A stretch of DNA of 64,000 nt from Planctomycetota bacterium. Lineage in GTDB: Bacteria > Planctomycetota > UBA1135 > UBA2386. The translations under genes and the position numbers were made by a program. The stretch is taken from contig JAEUHS010000090.1 in assembly GCA_016794035.1 (NCBI GenBank), positions 1 to 64,000 on the forward strand, in the 5' to 3' direction. A model generated the notes under the pieces. The model had not been told where the DNA came from. It made no database searches and saw nothing but the letters and a program-made list of their open reading frames with translations. Below, in pieces: positions 17,447 to 25,885 of the stretch (position 1 is the stretch's first letter; every line of letters starts with the position of its first letter).

Positions 17447-18177
17447 AAGGTGTCGTCCTCGCCGGCGGCCTCGGCAGCCGCCTCTATCCGCTCACGAAGA
17501 TCACCAACAAGCACCTGCTGCCGGTCTTCGACAAGCCGATGATCTACTACCCGATCCAGTGTCTGGTGAACGCTGGCATCGACGACATCCTGATCGTGAC
17601 CGGCGGCAACTCGGCGGGACACTTCCTGCAGCTGCTGCGCAACGGCTCCGACTTCGGCCTGAAGCGGCTCAACTACGCCTACCAGGAGGGCGAGGGCGGC
17701 ATCGCCGACGCGCTGAAGCTGGCCGAGCACTTCGCCGAGGACGAGGACATCTGCGTGGTGCTCGGCGACAACATCATCGAGCGCAACATCAAGAAGGCCG
17801 TCGACGACTTCGAGGCGCAGGGCGGCGGCGCCAAGATCCTGCTGAAGGAAGTGCACGACCCGCAGCGTTTCGGCGTCGCGACGATCGACGGCGGCATGGT
17901 CAGGAAGATCGTCGAGAAGCCGAAGGAGCCGGAGACCAACCTCGCGGTGATCGGCATCTATCTGTACGACAACACGGTGTTCGACATCTGCCGCACGCTG
18001 AAACCCAGCAGCCGCGGCGAGCTGGAGATCACCGACGTCAACAACGAGTACCTGCGCCAGGGCAAGCTCACCTGCGAGGTGCTGCAGGGCTGGTGGACCG
18101 ACGCCGGCACGTTCGAGTCGCTGTACCGGTCGGCGACGCTGATCCGCGAGAACGGCGCCAACCGCATGGATCTGTGA
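17443..18177 (+). CDS. rmlA: Glucose-1-phosphate thymidylyltransferase (short RmlA type)
   Basis: 244 aa, matching the short RmlA class known from Bacillus rather than the ~290-residue enterobacterial class. The nucleotide-binding signature is VLAGGLGSRLYPLT with KP in FDKPMIYYP; later motifs are LGDNI, VEKPKEP and WWTDAGTFESL. It makes dTDP-glucose from dTTP and glucose-1-phosphate. The ATG overlaps the preceding stop (ATGA). In this operon it supplies substrate to RmlB encoded two genes downstream. Confidence 0.95.
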
Positions 18178-18187
18178 GCGCGGACCC

Positions 18188-19111
18188 ATGAGCAAGGTCG
18201 ACTACCTCGTCACCGGCGCCCAGGGCCAGCTCGGCCGCGCGGTCATGGCGTTGCTGGCGCAGCGCGGCCAGCGCGCGGTCGGCGTCGACGTGCAGGAGAT
18301 GCCGCTCGAGAGCCGCGCGGCGATCCAGGCGATGGTCGCGTCGCAGCAGCCGCGCTTCGTGCTGCACCTCGGCGCGATCACCAACGTCGACGGCTGCGAG
18401 GCCGAACCGCTGGTCGCCTGCCGCGTCAACGGGCTCGCGACCGCGTGGGTCGCCGAGGCCGCCGCGGCCGCCGATGCCGGCATGGCCTACGTCAGCACCG
18501 ACTTCGTGTTCGACGGCGCGCAGCACGGCACGCCCTACGCGGTCGACGCGGCGCCGCGGCCGCTGTCGGTCTACGGCCTCAGCAAACGACTGGGCGAGGA
18601 GGCGGTGCTGGCGCACGACCGCGCCGACTTCTACGTGGTGCGCACCAGCTGGGTGTTCGGCCCCGGCGGCAAGAACTTCCCGCGCGCGATCCTGACGCGG
18701 GCCAGGAGCGGCCAGCCGCTGAAGGTCGTCACCGACCAGGTCGGCCGGCCGACGATGACGCTCGACCTCGCCGAGGCGCTGATCGACCTCGCGGCGAGCA
18801 AGGCCCCCGGTGGCATCTACCACGCCGCCAACGAAGGCCAGTGCTCGTGGCACCGGTTCGCCGTCGACATCCTGCAGGCGGCGGGATTGGGCGACGTCGC
18901 GGTGGGCACGCAGACGGCGGCCGACCTGAACCAGCCGGCGAAGCGGCCGGCGTGGTCGGTGCTCGACACGCAGAAGCTGGCGCAGGTGCGGGGCAAGCCG
19001 CTGCCGCACTACACCGACGCGCTGCGTCGGCACCTCGAACTCGACCGCACGGCGGCCGCCGCGCCGACCGACACCGGTCCCGGCAGCACCTTGCGCGGCA
19101 AGCAGTACTGA
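18188..19111 (+). CDS. rmlD: dTDP-4-dehydrorhamnose reductase family protein
   Basis: 307 aa. RmlD features are the N-terminal VTGAQGQLGRAV, HLGAITNVDGCE, VSTDFVFDG, the catalytic YGLSK, and VVRTSWVFGPGGKNF. RmlD reduces the 4-keto group of dTDP-4-dehydro-6-deoxy sugars with NAD(P)H. Because no rmlC epimerase is present in the operon, the enzyme might reduce the non-epimerised intermediate; this is inference. It lies 10 bases after rmlA and 14 bases before rmlB. Confidence 0.92.
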   Translation: MSKVDYLVTGAQGQLGRAVMALLAQRGQRAVGVDVQEMPLESRAAIQAMVASQQPRFVLHLGAITNVDGCEAEPLVACRVNGLATAWVAEAAAAADAGMAYVSTDFVFDGAQHGTPYAVDAAPRPLSVYGLSKRLGEEAVLAHDRADFYVVRTSWVFGPGGKNFPRAILTRARSGQPLKVVTDQVGRPTMTLDLAEALIDLAASKAPGGIYHAANEGQCSWHRFAVDILQAAGLGDVAVGTQTAADLNQPAKRPAWSVLDTQKLAQVRGKPLPHYTDALRRHLELDRTAAAAPTDTGPGSTLRGKQY

Positions 19112-19117
19112 AAGGAG
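19111..19117 (+). promoter_or_regulatory. Shine-Dalgarno sequence AAAGGAG for rmlB
   Basis: A perfect AAAGGAG with 8-base spacing to the GTG at 19126. It fixes the start and shows that canonical ribosome-binding sites are used inside operons here. Confidence 0.8.
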
Positions 19118-19125
19118 CAGCGAGC

Positions 19126-20136
19126 GTGAGCAAGATCCTCGTCACCGGCGGCGCCGGCTTCATCGGCAGCAACTTCGTGCGCATGGTGCTGCTCGGCAGC
19201 GACCACGAGGTCGTCAACGTCGATGCGCTGACCTACGCGGGCAACCTCGAGAACCTGACCGACGTCGAGCGGCACCAGCGCAACACGTTCGTGCGCGCCG
19301 ACATCGCCGACCCGGCGGCGATGGACCAGGTGTTCGCCGAACACCGCCCCGACGTCGTCGTGCACTTCGCCGCCGAGAGCCACGTCGACCGCAGCGTGAT
19401 CGACGCGACCGCCTTCGTGCGCACCAACGTGACCGGCACCCAGGTGCTGCTCGACAAGAGCCGCATCTACAAGGTGCAGCGCTTCGTGCACGTCAGCACC
19501 GACGAGGTCTACGGCTCGCTGGGCCCGTGGGGCTACTTCACCGAGGAGACGCCGATCCAGGCCAACTCGCCGTATTCGGCCAGCAAGGCCGGCAGCGACC
19601 TGCTGGTGCGCGCCGCGGTGCACACGCACCACATGGACTGCATCATCACGCGCTGCTCGAACAACTACGGGCCGTTCCAGTTTCCCGAGAAGCTGATCCC
19701 GCTGATGATCGCCAACGCGCTCGAGGGCAAGAAGCTGCCGGTCTACGGCGACGGCCGGAACGTGCGCGACTGGATCTACGTGACCGACCACTGCGAGGGC
19801 ATCCGCATGGCGATGGAGCACGGCAAGGCCGGCGAGGTCTACAACTTCGGCGGCGACGCGGAGCGCGAGAACATCTTCGTGGTCAAGGAGATCCTGCGCC
19901 GGCTCGGCAAGGGCGAGGACCTGATCGGCTACGTCAAGGACCGCCCCGGCCACGACCGTCGCTACGCGATGGACTCGAGCAAGGCGCGCGCCACGCTCGG
20001 CTGGACGCCGCGGCACACGTTCGAAGCGGGTCTGCAGAAGACGCTCGACTGGTACGTCGCCAACAAGCCCTGGTGGGAGCGGGTTCGCAGCGGCGCCTAC
20101 CAGGCTTACTACGAGCAGCAGTACGGCCGGCGCTGA
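19126..20136 (+). CDS. rmlB: dTDP-glucose 4,6-dehydratase
   Basis: 336 aa. It converts dTDP-glucose to dTDP-4-keto-6-deoxyglucose. Visible motifs: TGGAGFIGSNFV, HFAAESHVDRS, the STDEVYGSL motif with the catalytic Asp-Glu pair, YSASK, RCSNNYGP, and the C-terminal RPGHDRRYAMD. The GTG start is set by the strong upstream AAAGGAG. Last gene of the nucleotide-sugar operon; convergent with the oxidoreductase gene 9 bases away. Confidence 0.97.
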   Translation: MSKILVTGGAGFIGSNFVRMVLLGSDHEVVNVDALTYAGNLENLTDVERHQRNTFVRADIADPAAMDQVFAEHRPDVVVHFAAESHVDRSVIDATAFVRTNVTGTQVLLDKSRIYKVQRFVHVSTDEVYGSLGPWGYFTEETPIQANSPYSASKAGSDLLVRAAVHTHHMDCIITRCSNNYGPFQFPEKLIPLMIANALEGKKLPVYGDGRNVRDWIYVTDHCEGIRMAMEHGKAGEVYNFGGDAERENIFVVKEILRRLGKGEDLIGYVKDRPGHDRRYAMDSSKARATLGWTPRHTFEAGLQKTLDWYVANKPWWERVRSGAYQAYYEQQYGRR

Positions 20137-20145
20137 CCCGCCCGC

Positions 20146-21141
20146 TCAGACCGGTTCGGTCGCGCCCGAGACCAGCGCCCGCTGCATCGCGTCGAGCGTG
20201 CGCATGTCCAGCAGCGCCTGCTCCGCCGGACACGGAAAGCCGTCGCGATCGTCGAGCCAGCGCGCGAACCGGCCGTGCCCTTCCAGCGCCGGCGCGAGCC
20301 GGGCACGGGCCTCTCGCAGCGCGGCGCCGGCGACGATCCGCTCGGCGCCCGCGCCGTCGTAGCCGAACGTCGCCCCGTCGTAGCCGCGGCTGCCGCGCAC
20401 GACGACGGTGTCGCCGAGCCACAGCACGCTGCCCGCGGTGCCGCGCACGCAGAAGCTGCGTCCGGCCGACAGGTGGCTGGTCGCGAACACCGCCTGTACC
20501 TCGCCGCGCAGCCGCGCGGTCGCCACGGCGCTGTCGACCGCGGTCGGCCGCAGCCCGCGCATCGTCTGCGCCTGCACCTGCACGCAGCTGCGGCCGGTGA
20601 GCCAGGCCACCAGGTGCACGTCGTCGGCCAGCGGCAGCAGCGCATCGGCGGGACTGCGCGGCGCGCGCGATGCGGCGTCGGCGCCGCGAAAGCCGTGGGC
20701 GGCGATCAGCGCGCCGAACCAGCCGTCGACCAGCATGCGGCGCAGCTGTTCGGCGACCGGGTCGCCGATGTCCGGCACCAGCACGCCGAGGCGCACGTCG
20801 GCCGCCTCGCCGGCGGCGACCATCGCCGCGGCGTCGGCGAGGCCCGGCGCCATCGGCGCATGCAGCAGCACGGGCACGGCCTGTTCGCAGGCGAGTCGCA
20901 CCTGCTCGAGCCGCTGCTCGGCGGGACCGGTCAGCACGACGAAGTCGACGCCGGTCGCCAGCAGATCCTCGAACCGGCTCGTGACGGTGCCGACGCCGGC
21001 CGCGCGCTGCAGCGCCTGCGCGGCCGCCTGGTCCGGGTCGTGCGCGGCGACGATGTCGCAGTGGCCGTGCGTTCGCGTCGCGGCGATCGCGGCCAGTCCC
21101 GCCGCTCCGCAACCCGACAGACCGGCGCGCAAGCTCGTCAC
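20146..21141 (-). CDS. Gfo/Idh/MocA family oxidoreductase
   Basis: 331 aa. The N-terminus (GLSGCGAAGLAAI) is a slightly unusual Rossmann glycine motif, followed by a nucleotide-sugar-dehydrogenase-like pattern: AHDPD, FVVLTGPAEQR, and a C-terminal mixed domain. The usual EKP motif after the Rossmann fold appears replaced by HAPMA, so catalysis is uncertain. Its GTG overlaps the TGA of rsmE. Substrate unknown; the neighbouring rml operon makes a sugar substrate conceivable, but it is on the opposite strand. Confidence 0.72.
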   Translation of the reverse strand: MTSLRAGLSGCGAAGLAAIAATRTHGHCDIVAAHDPDQAAAQALQRAAGVGTVTSRFEDLLATGVDFVVLTGPAEQRLEQVRLACEQAVPVLLHAPMAPGLADAAAMVAAGEAADVRLGVLVPDIGDPVAEQLRRMLVDGWFGALIAAHGFRGADAASRAPRSPADALLPLADDVHLVAWLTGRSCVQVQAQTMRGLRPTAVDSAVATARLRGEVQAVFATSHLSAGRSFCVRGTAGSVLWLGDTVVVRGSRGYDGATFGYDGAGAERIVAGAALREARARLAPALEGHGRFARWLDDRDGFPCPAEQALLDMRTLDAMQRALVSGATEPV

Positions 21142-21881
21142 GGGCGCAGGCTACCGCGCCGGCGCAGCAGGTCCAACTGGCCCCACAGCACCGCCAGCGC
21201 GGTCTCGGTGCGCAGCGGGTGCGGGCCGCTCGCGATCGGCAGGAAGCCGGCGGCGGTCAGCGCGGCGACTTCGTAGGGGATCAGTCCGCCGTCCGGCCCG
21301 AGCAGCAGCGCGAACGGCGCCCCGCGCGCGAGCCGCAGCTCGTGCGTGGCGGTCGCCGCGGTCGGGTGGCCGACGCACCGCAGCGCCGGCAGGCCGAGCG
21401 CCGGCAGCGCATCCTCGACCATCGGCCGGAACAGCGGGAACGACTGCACCGTCGGCACGCGGGTGCGGCCGGCCTGTTCGAGCCCCAGCAGCAGCTGCGC
21501 CCGCTGCGCGTCGGGCGCCATCGCCGTGCTCTGCAGGTGGGCCTTGTCGACCCGCCACGAACGGAACAACACGATGCGCGCGAAGCCGAGCGCCGCGGCG
21601 TGCGCCAGCATGCGCAGCAGCACCTTCGGCCGCGGCACCGCCAGCAGCAGCACGTCGGCGGTGGGCGGTGGCTGCTCGGCGCAGTCCGTGGCGACGGTGA
21701 TCGAGTCGGCCGCCATCGCCAGCACGGTGGCGCGGCCGAGCGGCCCGTCGACGATGCCGGCACGCAGCTGCTGGCCGACGGTCGCCCGCAGCACGGTGCG
21801 CACGTGCTCGGCGCGCCGGCCCTGCAGCCGGGCGATGCCCCGGTCGTCGACCTCGTCCCGGTGCAGCAGCAGGAAGTTCAC
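21138..21881 (-). CDS. rsmE: 16S rRNA (uracil-1498-N3)-methyltransferase
   Basis: 247 aa, usual RsmE size. It methylates U1498 of 16S rRNA. The C-terminal SPOUT trefoil knot is evident in LLLGPDGGLIPYEV and LGPHPLRTETA-like sequence (SGPHPLRTETALAVL), both RsmE hallmarks, with the N-terminal PUA-like domain (RAEHVRTVLRATVGQQL). The GTG at 21881 is supported by TACCGT 8 bases upstream. First gene of a two-gene operon. Confidence 0.94.
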   Translation of the reverse strand: MNFLLLHRDEVDDRGIARLQGRRAEHVRTVLRATVGQQLRAGIVDGPLGRATVLAMAADSITVATDCAEQPPPTADVLLLAVPRPKVLLRMLAHAAALGFARIVLFRSWRVDKAHLQSTAMAPDAQRAQLLLGLEQAGRTRVPTVQSFPLFRPMVEDALPALGLPALRCVGHPTAATATHELRLARGAPFALLLGPDGGLIPYEVAALTAAGFLPIASGPHPLRTETALAVLWGQLDLLRRRGSLRP

Positions 21882-21889
21882 GCCGCGGC

Positions 21890-21895
21890 ACGGTA
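21890..21895 (-). promoter_or_regulatory. Candidate -10 element (TACCGT) for rsmE
   Basis: TACCGT on the minus strand, 8 bases before the GTG at 21881; same hexamer and same spacing as upstream of the DUF1080 gene at 10405. Confidence 0.5.
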
Positions 21896-21949
21896 GCCGA
21901 CCCGGAGCCCGGCGCCGAAACACCATCGCCAGCGATACCCGGGGGCGGG

Positions 21950-21955
21950 TACCAT
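21950..21955 (+). promoter_or_regulatory. Candidate -10 element (TACCAT) for pssA
   Basis: TACCAT ends 7 bases before the GTG at 21963. The ATG embedded in it (21954) would then lie inside the promoter, which argues for GTG as the true start. Confidence 0.45.
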
Positions 21956-21962
21956 GCGGCCC

Positions 21963-22901
21963 GTGAGCACCCCCCGCATCGACGACTTCCCGCGCGTGCG
22001 CCGCCGCCGCGGGCTGCGCCGGCTCAAGGACGTGCCGGTGCTGCCGAGCCTGATCACGCTCGGCAACGTGTTCTTCGGCTTCCTGGCCATCGCCAAGGTC
22101 GCCGACGCGCTGCGCCAGTCGGCGCCGGGCGCCTCGTTCGCATCGGTGGTCGGCCTGTTCGAGACCGCGGCGATCCTGATCTTCGTGGCGATGGTGTTCG
22201 ACGCGCTCGACGGACGGGTCGCGCGCATGACCGGCCAGACGACGCCGTTCGGCGCGCAGCTCGACAGCATGGCCGACATGGTCACGTTCGGCGTGGCGCC
22301 GGCGTTCCTCGGCAAGACGCTGGTCGACTGGCACGCGCAGACCGACAACAACGGCCTGCTGCCGCTGCAGCCGAAGCTGTTCTACGCCGCCGCCGCGGTC
22401 TACGTGCTGTGCGCCGCGCTGCGCCTGGCGCGGTTCAACGTCGAGACCGGCGCCGACGAGGACGACCACGACGAGTTCAAGGGGCTGCCGTCACCCGCCG
22501 CGGCCGCGGTGGTCTGCTCGCTGGTGTCGCTGTTCTGCACCAGCCACGACGAGAACACCGACCTCGGCCGCTGGATGCTCGGCCCCGAGAACTTCGACAA
22601 GATCGTCGTCGCGATGCCCGCGGTGCTGGTGCTGCTCGGCCTGCTGATGGTCAGCCGCGTGCCGTACCCGCACGCGATGAGCGCGATCCTGCGCGGTCGC
22701 CACAGCATGCCGTTCCTGGCCGGACTGGTGGTGCTGATCGTCGTCGCCGCCGTCGAGTGGCAGTTCGCGCTGGTCGCCTGCACGCTCGGCTACGTGCTCT
22801 GGGGCATGCTGGTCGGCCTGTTCCGCTTCGTCACGCGGCGCCACGACGACGACGACTTCGACGACGAAGTGCCGGTGCGCCCGGCACCGAGCCGCAACTG
22901 A
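21963..22901 (+). CDS. pssA: CDP-diacylglycerol--serine O-phosphatidyltransferase
   Basis: 312 aa polytopic membrane protein. The CDP-alcohol phosphatidyltransferase signature is complete: DALDGRVARMTG then GAQLDSMADM (pattern D-x2-D-G-x2-A-R-x8-G-x3-D-x3-D). PSLITLGNVFFGFLA at the first membrane segment is the usual PssA N-terminus. It makes phosphatidylserine, the precursor of phosphatidylethanolamine. An acidic DDDDFDDE stretch closes the protein. No psd decarboxylase is adjacent. It precedes folK-panC by 19 bases and probably heads that operon. Confidence 0.93.
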   Translation: MSTPRIDDFPRVRRRRGLRRLKDVPVLPSLITLGNVFFGFLAIAKVADALRQSAPGASFASVVGLFETAAILIFVAMVFDALDGRVARMTGQTTPFGAQLDSMADMVTFGVAPAFLGKTLVDWHAQTDNNGLLPLQPKLFYAAAAVYVLCAALRLARFNVETGADEDDHDEFKGLPSPAAAAVVCSLVSLFCTSHDENTDLGRWMLGPENFDKIVVAMPAVLVLLGLLMVSRVPYPHAMSAILRGRHSMPFLAGLVVLIVVAAVEWQFALVACTLGYVLWGMLVGLFRFVTRRHDDDDFDDEVPVRPAPSRN

Positions 22902-22920
22902 GGGTCCGGAACACCCGCCC

Positions 22921-24231
22921 GTGCGCGACACCACCGCCTACCTCGCCCTGGGCAGCAACGAAGGCGACCGCGCGGCGCAGCTGCAGCGCGCGCTCGAACG
23001 GCTGCGCGCGGTGCCCGGCGTCCACGACCTGCGCGCCTCCGCGTTCCGCGAGAGCGCGTTCGTCGGCGACGGGCCGCCGCAGGGGCCCTACCTGAACGGC
23101 GTCGCGAGGCTGCGCACGACGCTGCCGGCCCACGCGCTGCTCGGCGTCTGCCAGGCACTCGAGGCCGAGGCCGGCCGCAAGCTGCCGGCGCCGAGACACC
23201 ACCCGCGGCCGCTTGATCTCGATCTGCTGTTCTACGGCGACGAGGAGATCGACACCCGCGAGCTGACGGTGCCGCACCCGCGCTGGCACCAGCGGCCGTT
23301 CGTCGTCGAGCCGCTGCGCGAGCTCGGGGCGGACGTCGAGGCCCTGCCGCGCTGGCGGCGACCGCTGTCGTTCGAGACCGCCGCCGAGTTCGCGGCGCGC
23401 TGCTCGACCTGGCACGCGGGCGCGTTGGTGGTCGGCCTGGTGCCGACGATGGGCGCGCTGCACGCCGGCCACGCGAGCCTGCTGCGGCGTGCGCGCGAGG
23501 AGTGCGATCGGGTCGCCGCGACGATCTTCGTCAATCCGCTGCAGTTCGCGCCCGGCGAGGACTTCGCCGCCTACCCGCGCACGCTGGCCGCGGACCTGCG
23601 CCTGTGCGCCGAGGCGGGCGTCGACGCCGTGTTCGCGCCGACGGTGGGGGCGATGTACGACCCGGAGTTCTGCAGCCATGTGGCGACCGGCAGCGCCGCC
23701 GAGACGATGGAGGGTGCGGTGCGCCCCGGCCACTTCGCCGGTATCGCCACGGTGGTGACGCGGCTGCTCGCGCTGGCGCGGCCGACCCGCGCCTACTTCG
23801 GCGAGAAGGACGCGCAGCAGCTGGCGGTGATCCGGCGCCTGGTGCAGGACGTCGGCTTCCCGACCGCGGTCGTGCCGTGCGCGATCGTGCGCGAGCCCGA
23901 CGGCCTCGCGCTGTCGAGCCGCAACGTCTACCTCGGCGCCGACGATCGCCGGGCCAGCACCGTGTTGTTCCGGGCGCTGGCGAGCGCGCAGCTGGCGTTC
24001 CGCCGCGGCGAACGGGATCGCGACGCCCTGCTGCAGCGGGCGCACGCGGTGCTGGCCACCGAACCGCGGGCCGAGGTCGACTACCTCGAACTGCGGCGCG
24101 AACACGACCTGCGCCCCCTGCCGGCCGGCGCGATCGACGGCGGCCGGATGCTGGTGGCGGCGCGGTTCCGCGACGGCGTGCGGCCGGTGCGGTTGCTCGA
24201 CAACCTGTCGCTGGGGGCGGCGGGCACGTGA
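22921..24231 (+). CDS. Fused FolK (HPPK) - PanC (pantothenate synthetase)
   Basis: 436 aa in one uninterrupted frame. Residues 1-~145 are 6-hydroxymethyl-7,8-dihydropterin pyrophosphokinase: LALGSNEGDR at the N-terminus and PRPLDLDLLFYGD with the metal-binding Asp99 and Asp101. Residues ~165-436 are pantoate-beta-alanine ligase: VPTMGALHAGH with the HxGH motif (His181, His184), FVNPLQFAPGEDFAAYPR, GEKDAQQL and GLALSSRNVYL. The protein thus joins a folate step and a CoA step. Both active sites look complete. The linker (~146-165) is short. The TGA overlaps the GTG of ispE. I cannot exclude that a misassembled boundary created the fusion, but no frameshift trace is visible. Confidence 0.93.
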   Translation: MRDTTAYLALGSNEGDRAAQLQRALERLRAVPGVHDLRASAFRESAFVGDGPPQGPYLNGVARLRTTLPAHALLGVCQALEAEAGRKLPAPRHHPRPLDLDLLFYGDEEIDTRELTVPHPRWHQRPFVVEPLRELGADVEALPRWRRPLSFETAAEFAARCSTWHAGALVVGLVPTMGALHAGHASLLRRAREECDRVAATIFVNPLQFAPGEDFAAYPRTLAADLRLCAEAGVDAVFAPTVGAMYDPEFCSHVATGSAAETMEGAVRPGHFAGIATVVTRLLALARPTRAYFGEKDAQQLAVIRRLVQDVGFPTAVVPCAIVREPDGLALSSRNVYLGADDRRASTVLFRALASAQLAFRRGERDRDALLQRAHAVLATEPRAEVDYLELRREHDLRPLPAGAIDGGRMLVAARFRDGVRPVRLLDNLSLGAAGT

Positions 24232-25214
24232 AGGCGAGCGACGGCCTGCGCCTGCCGGCGCGCGCGAAGCTGAACCTGGTGCTGCGCATCGTCGGCCGCC
24301 GCGCCGACGGCTACCACCTGCTCGAGACGCTGTTCCATGCGATCGAGCTGCACGACGACCTGTGGCTCGCGCGGCGGCAGCACGGCATCACGCTGCGCGT
24401 GACGGCCGACGAGCCGCAGCTGGCGGTGCCGCCGGATGCCGACAACCTGGTCGTGCGCGCGCTCGCACGCCTCGGCGACGCGGTCGGCGGCGCGCCGGGC
24501 TTCGCGGCGCACCTGCACAAGCGCATCCCGCACGGCGCCGGCCTCGGCGGCGGCAGCAGCGACGCCGCGGCGGCGCTGCGGCTCGGCAACGAGTTGCTCG
24601 GCGCGCCGCTGGATCCGGCGCAACTGGCGCGCCTCGGCGCCGGTCTCGGCGCCGACGTGCCGTTCTTCCTGCGCGGCGGCAGCCAGTGGGGGCGCGGCGT
24701 CGGCGACGAACTCGAACCGGCCGCGGTGCCGCCGATGCACTTCGTCCTGGTGGTGCCGCCGTTCGGCTGCGCCACGGCCGACGTGTACAAAAACCATGCA
24801 GCGCACTGGCAGAGCGGTGCGCCGCAAGATAGCGTCCGAAGCGTAACGGGCCCAGCCACCAGGGATTCCGCCGTGCACTCAGGGTTCTGCAACGATCTGG
24901 AGCCAGCCGCCGAACGGGTTCGTCCCGAACTCGCGGTCCTGCGTCGACGGATCGTGGCACTCGGTCACCCCGACGTGTGCATGACGGGCAGCGGTTCGAC
25001 GCTGTTCCTGGCGATGGCGGACGCGGCGCGGGCGGCGCAGTGTGCGGCGGGGCTCGAGGAACTGGCGGCTGCCGGGGTGCGCGTCGTGACGACGCGCAGT
25101 GCGGGCGAAGCGATCGACGTGCCGGTGCGCGCGGGCTGTTCGGCGGATGATCCCGCCGACTCCACGGCGCCGCAGCGGCCGCGGCGCGACCACGAAGGCC
25201 CGAACGGTGGCTGA
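24228..25214 (+). CDS. ispE: 4-diphosphocytidyl-2-C-methyl-D-erythritol kinase
   Basis: 328 aa GHMP kinase of the MEP isoprenoid pathway. It starts ARAKLNLVLRIVGRRADGYH, has the ATP loop PHGAGLGGGSSDAAAAL, the VPFFLRGG segment and the C-terminal MTGSGSTLF. A stretch of ~42 codons before NDLEP (about 24784-24912) has clearly lower GC at third positions than the rest, although length and frame are normal. The last ~35 residues are a Pro/Asp/Arg-rich tail beyond the usual end. The GTG overlaps the folK-panC stop (GTGA). Confidence 0.95.
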   Translation: MKASDGLRLPARAKLNLVLRIVGRRADGYHLLETLFHAIELHDDLWLARRQHGITLRVTADEPQLAVPPDADNLVVRALARLGDAVGGAPGFAAHLHKRIPHGAGLGGGSSDAAAALRLGNELLGAPLDPAQLARLGAGLGADVPFFLRGGSQWGRGVGDELEPAAVPPMHFVLVVPPFGCATADVYKNHAAHWQSGAPQDSVRSVTGPATRDSAVHSGFCNDLEPAAERVRPELAVLRRRIVALGHPDVCMTGSGSTLFLAMADAARAAQCAAGLEELAAAGVRVVTTRSAGEAIDVPVRAGCSADDPADSTAPQRPRRDHEGPNGG

Positions 25215-25240
25215 CCAGGGGGCGGCGATGCAACGAAGCA

Positions 25241-25248
25241 AAGGGAGG
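25241..25248 (+). promoter_or_regulatory. Shine-Dalgarno sequence AAGGGAGG for the spoVG-like gene
   Basis: AAGGGAGG with 5-base spacing to the ATG at 25254 confirms that start. Confidence 0.75.
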
Positions 25249-25253
25249 CGGAG

Positions 25254-25832
25254 ATGCAGGGCGAACGCAGCAGCGAGCACGGAGCGGCGCAGTTCCACAT
25301 CACGGAGGTGAGGGTCAAGCTCACCGACGACCCGCGCAACAAGCTGCGGGCCTACTGCAGCGTCACCATCGACGATGCCTTCGTCGTGCGCGACCTGAAG
25401 ATCATCGACGGCAGCAAGGGACCGTTCGTGGCGATGCCGAGCCGCAAGCTCGCGGACCACTGCCCGAAGTGCCACCACAAGAACCACCTGCGCGCCGCCT
25501 ACTGCAACCAGTGCGGGCTGCAGCTCGATCCCGAGCGCGCGCCGAAGGACGCTCGCGGCCGCGCGCGCCTGCACGCCGACCTCGCCCACCCGATCAACAG
25601 CAACACGCGCATCGAGCTGCACAAGGCCGTGGTGCGCGCCTACGCCGAAGAGGCGGAGGCCGCCAAGGCGGCCGGCGCGGCGTACCGGCCGAAGAGCTTC
25701 GACGACTTCGACGTGCTCAGCGACATGATCGACGACGACTACCTCGAAGAGCTCGAGCGCCGGCAGGAGGAACGCGAACGGCGCCGGCAGCTGCCGAACA
25801 GCGACGGCGGCATGATGGCCGGCGGCGCCTGA
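25254..25832 (+). CDS. SpoVG-family protein with inserted zinc ribbon
   Basis: 192 aa. Residues ~14-65 match the SpoVG core ([38 protein letters not shown]). Residues 70-87 form a four-Cys zinc ribbon (Cys70, Cys73, Cys84, Cys87). The SpoVG core then resumes at ~106-130 ([12 protein letters not shown]...HKAVVRAY). Hence the ribbon is inserted into the loop before the DxAHPI strand. The tail is acidic, then Arg/Glu-rich. SpoVG proteins bind DNA or RNA and regulate gene expression in Firmicutes and Borrelia. In Bacillus spoVG also lies close to ispE, so the neighbourhood is conserved. It is 39 bases after ispE with its own strong ribosome-binding site. Confidence 0.88.
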   Translation: MQGERSSEHGAAQFHITEVRVKLTDDPRNKLRAYCSVTIDDAFVVRDLKIIDGSKGPFVAMPSRKLADHCPKCHHKNHLRAAYCNQCGLQLDPERAPKDARGRARLHADLAHPINSNTRIELHKAVVRAYAEEAEAAKAAGAAYRPKSFDDFDVLSDMIDDDYLEELERRQEERERRRQLPNSDGGMMAGGA

Positions 25833-25870
25833 TCTGCCGCTGCCGCGTTTCCGCGTCGACGCACGGCGCC

Positions 25871-25876
25871 TAAGAT
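25871..25876 (+). promoter_or_regulatory. Candidate -10 element (TAAGAT) for the DUF2520 gene
   Basis: TAAGAT ends 9 bases before the GTG at 25886; no Shine-Dalgarno sequence. Confidence 0.5.
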
Positions 25877-25885
25877 CCGACCGCC

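Noticed and set aside
21954..21956. ATG at 21954 as the start of pssA
   Set aside because: It lies inside the TACCAT promoter-like hexamer; the GTG at 21963 has the usual spacing and no protein features are lost.
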